Source: Gammaproteobacteria bacterium
GTDB lineage: Bacteria > Pseudomonadota > Gammaproteobacteria > Steroidobacterales > Woeseiaceae
Reading direction: 5' to 3'
NCBI GenBank assembly: GCA_029881055.1
Contig: JAOUNH010000004.1
Span: 1-35,588, forward strand
Length of the DNA: 35,588 bases
A program made the translations under genes and the position numbers. Of the stretch, positions 34,070 to 35,588 are shown one piece after another. Position 1 is the first letter of the stretch. Each line of letters begins with the position of its first letter. Under the pieces are notes generated by a model. That model saw nothing but the letters and a program-made list of their open reading frames with translations. It ran no database searches and had not been told where the DNA came from.

Positions 34070-34560
34070 GCGCGAAATCCGGAATTACCACGCGCTATGC
34101 ATCGTCCGAAGATGCCGTGCTGGTGCATGCGATGATCATTGAGATGGCCCATGCGATGGATGCGCAGGCGCAAGTCCGGAGTACGGTTGAGGACTTCGCC
34201 AATGCGATGTCGGACGACAACGAGGATATTCATGTGCTGCTTGCCGAGCGGGGCAAGGTGCCGGTCGGTGTCACTATCTTTTTTTTGACGTTTTCAACCT
34301 GGCGCGGAACGCTTGGTGTCTACGTGCAGGATATTTTCGTGGCACCGGAAGGTCGTGGCACCGGGATCGGGAAAAGGATGTTGAGCGAGGTCGCGGCCTG
34401 GGCCAGCGAACGTGGTGCTGATCATCTGCGGCTGTCGGTTGATCGCGATAATGTCGGCGCACAGGCGTTTTACGAAAAAATCGGTATGAAGTTTTGCGAC
34501 GAAGAAATGATCTACCGGATTACTGGCGCGAAATTTGAAGAACTGGGATCGGGACTATGA
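34066..34560 (+). CDS. GNAT acetyltransferase, SSAT-like (polyamine-type)
   Basis: A 164-residue GNAT N-acetyltransferase. The acetyl-CoA loop is RGTGIGK (97-103), with DIFVAPEGRG before it and NVGAQAFYEKIGM (Tyr136) near the end. The segment FSTWRGTLGVYVQDIFV closely follows the pattern STWxGxxxxYLEDLFV of spermidine/spermine and diamine acetyltransferases. This suggests acetylation of a primary amine on a polyamine or diamine-like compound. It starts at TTG 34066, overlapping the BKACE stop codon (TTGA), and its own stop codon overlaps the next ATG (ATGA), so it is translationally coupled on both sides. Confidence 0.88.
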   Translation: MSAKSGITTRYASSEDAVLVHAMIIEMAHAMDAQAQVRSTVEDFANAMSDDNEDIHVLLAERGKVPVGVTIFFLTFSTWRGTLGVYVQDIFVAPEGRGTGIGKRMLSEVAAWASERGADHLRLSVDRDNVGAQAFYEKIGMKFCDEEMIYRITGAKFEELGSGL

Positions 34561-35573
34561 AGGTCATATTTTCGGAGCGGCAACGGGAACACAACCCGGA
34601 GTCGTATTTATCGTCCGGCGCAGCAGTTCCAAACCCTGAACTGCCTGAACGCGCCGACCGCTTGCTTGCCGCAGCCTTGTCGGCCGGACTTGAACCGGAG
34701 GCACCGGCAGATTACGGCGATGATCTGATCGCGTCGATTCATGCCGAGCGCTACCTCACCTTCCTTGAGAATATCCATACGCGCTGGTCGCGGATTGAGG
34801 GTGCATCGAAGGAGGTTTTGCCGAACGTACACCCCATCGAGCGCAGTGACGGCTACCCGAAGTCCGCGGTGGGGCAGGTGGGATTTCACGTTTACGACGC
34901 ATCCTGTCCAATCGCGGCCCACACCTGGCTCAGCGCCCGCTGGAGTGCGATGACGGCGGCGCATGCCGCGCAGCGAGTCATATCGGGCGACAGCGCGTGC
35001 TATGCGTTGTCGCGACCACCGGGCCACCATGCATCGCAAGACCTGGCCGGCGGATTTTGTTATCTCAACAACAGCGCGATAGCAGCGCAGCACCTGCTCA
35101 GCAAGTTTGCACGCGTCGCGATTATCGATGTCGATGTTCATCACGGCAATGGCACGCAACGAATTTTTTATGAAAGGGACGATGTATTGACCGTGTCGAT
35201 ACACGCCGATCCCATTCGCTTCTATCCGTTTTTCTGGGGGTACGCCAACGAGACAGGCTCCGGTGCGGGCCTGGGCTACAACGTCAATATTCCGCTCGTG
35301 CGCGGCACCGGTGACGAGGACTACCTCAGGTCACTGGACAAGGCGCTGACTGCGGTGGGCGATTATGCCCCGGAGGCGATCGTTATCGCGCTGGGACTGG
35401 ACGCGCATGAAGAAGATCCTTACCAGGGCATGAAGATCACAACGCCGGGATTCGCTCGCATCGCATCGCGCCTCGCAGCGCTGGCCTTGCCATCGGTGAT
35501 AGTGCAGGAGGGTGGTTATCTTAGCGATGCGCTTGGGCCAAACCTTGCATCGTTTTTGAATGGTTTTCAGTGA
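34557..35573 (+). CDS. histone-deacetylase-family acetylpolyamine amidohydrolase-like protein
   Basis: A 338-residue arginase/deacetylase-fold enzyme, almost the length of Mycoplana acetylpolyamine amidohydrolase (341). The active-site features are RPPGHHA (His157, His158), IIDVDVHHGNGT with zinc ligands Asp193 and His195, and GLDAHEEDP with Asp282. FYERGDV-like (FYERDDV) and EGGY segments are also present. These enzymes remove acetyl groups from acetylated polyamines or lysine-like amines. It is directly coupled to an SSAT-like acetyltransferase (ATGA overlap), which strengthens a polyamine-type substrate. The gene is complete; only 15 bases of the window follow it, and nothing is seen in them. 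Confidence 0.9.
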   Translation: MKVIFSERQREHNPESYLSSGAAVPNPELPERADRLLAAALSAGLEPEAPADYGDDLIASIHAERYLTFLENIHTRWSRIEGASKEVLPNVHPIERSDGYPKSAVGQVGFHVYDASCPIAAHTWLSARWSAMTAAHAAQRVISGDSACYALSRPPGHHASQDLAGGFCYLNNSAIAAQHLLSKFARVAIIDVDVHHGNGTQRIFYERDDVLTVSIHADPIRFYPFFWGYANETGSGAGLGYNVNIPLVRGTGDEDYLRSLDKALTAVGDYAPEAIVIALGLDAHEEDPYQGMKITTPGFARIASRLAALALPSVIVQEGGYLSDALGPNLASFLNGFQ

Positions 35574-35588
35574 AGGCCATAACGTATT

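Overview
The window is about 35.6 kb of dense, moderately GC-rich bacterial chromosome with short gaps and many overlapping starts and stops. The gene content points to an aerobic, heterotrophic gammaproteobacterium: a P-II protein, a TPP-riboswitch-controlled TonB receptor, FeoAB behind a Fur-like box, an IVD-type leucine pathway, fused IcmF mutase, and a DUF4212 plus VC_2705-type symporter pair. A marine Woeseia-like lineage would fit, but that is only an impression; no rRNA or other phylogenetic marker is present. I see no tRNA, rRNA, CRISPR array, insertion sequence or phage gene.

Layout. 1-3450: possible edge of a leftward gene, a VOC protein, signal peptidase I, P-II (minus), a fatty acid desaturase and a LuxR-type regulator. 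3535-8013: acyl-CoA operon 1 (isovaleryl-CoA dehydrogenase, acyl-CoA carboxylase beta subunit, MaoC-type hydratase, crotonase). 8135-9467: a Sel1-like exported protein, a TetR regulator (minus) and a 25-bp perfect-arm palindrome that is probably its operator. 9516-15812: acyl-CoA operon 2 (fused adenosylcobalamin mutase IcmF, PaaG-type crotonase, long-chain-type acyl-CoA dehydrogenase, hydroxyisobutyrate-dehydrogenase-like enzyme). 15842-19629: thiamine salvage operon (TPP riboswitch, TonB receptor, thiamine-binding protein, PnuC/PnuT transporter, thiamine-kinase-like enzyme). 19604-22943: glyoxalase II and an exported amidohydrolase (minus), then a fumarylacetoacetate-hydrolase-family enzyme. 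22944-23333: a 390-nt gap with a promoter-like site, three hairpins and a strong terminator, a candidate small RNA. 23334-28780: two-part sodium:solute symporter, M20 peptidase, CDF metal exporter, hpt (minus) and a deoxynucleoside kinase. 28822-31305: Fur-like box and feoAB. 31324-35573: a DUF4440-type exported protein (minus), then a tightly coupled operon of MFS transporter, BKACE (DUF849) enzyme, SSAT-like acetyltransferase and acetylpolyamine-deacetylase-like enzyme.

How the parts work together. The two acyl-CoA operons look like a branched-chain acyl-CoA degradation block (leucine and valine/isobutyrate side), with the TetR protein probably controlling operon 2. The thiamine operon is a self-contained uptake and phosphorylation route. 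The last operon is the most unusual combination: an acetylase and a deacetylase of polyamine-type families directly coupled to a beta-keto-acid cleavage enzyme and an importer, suggesting catabolism of an amine-bearing organic acid that I cannot match to a described pathway.
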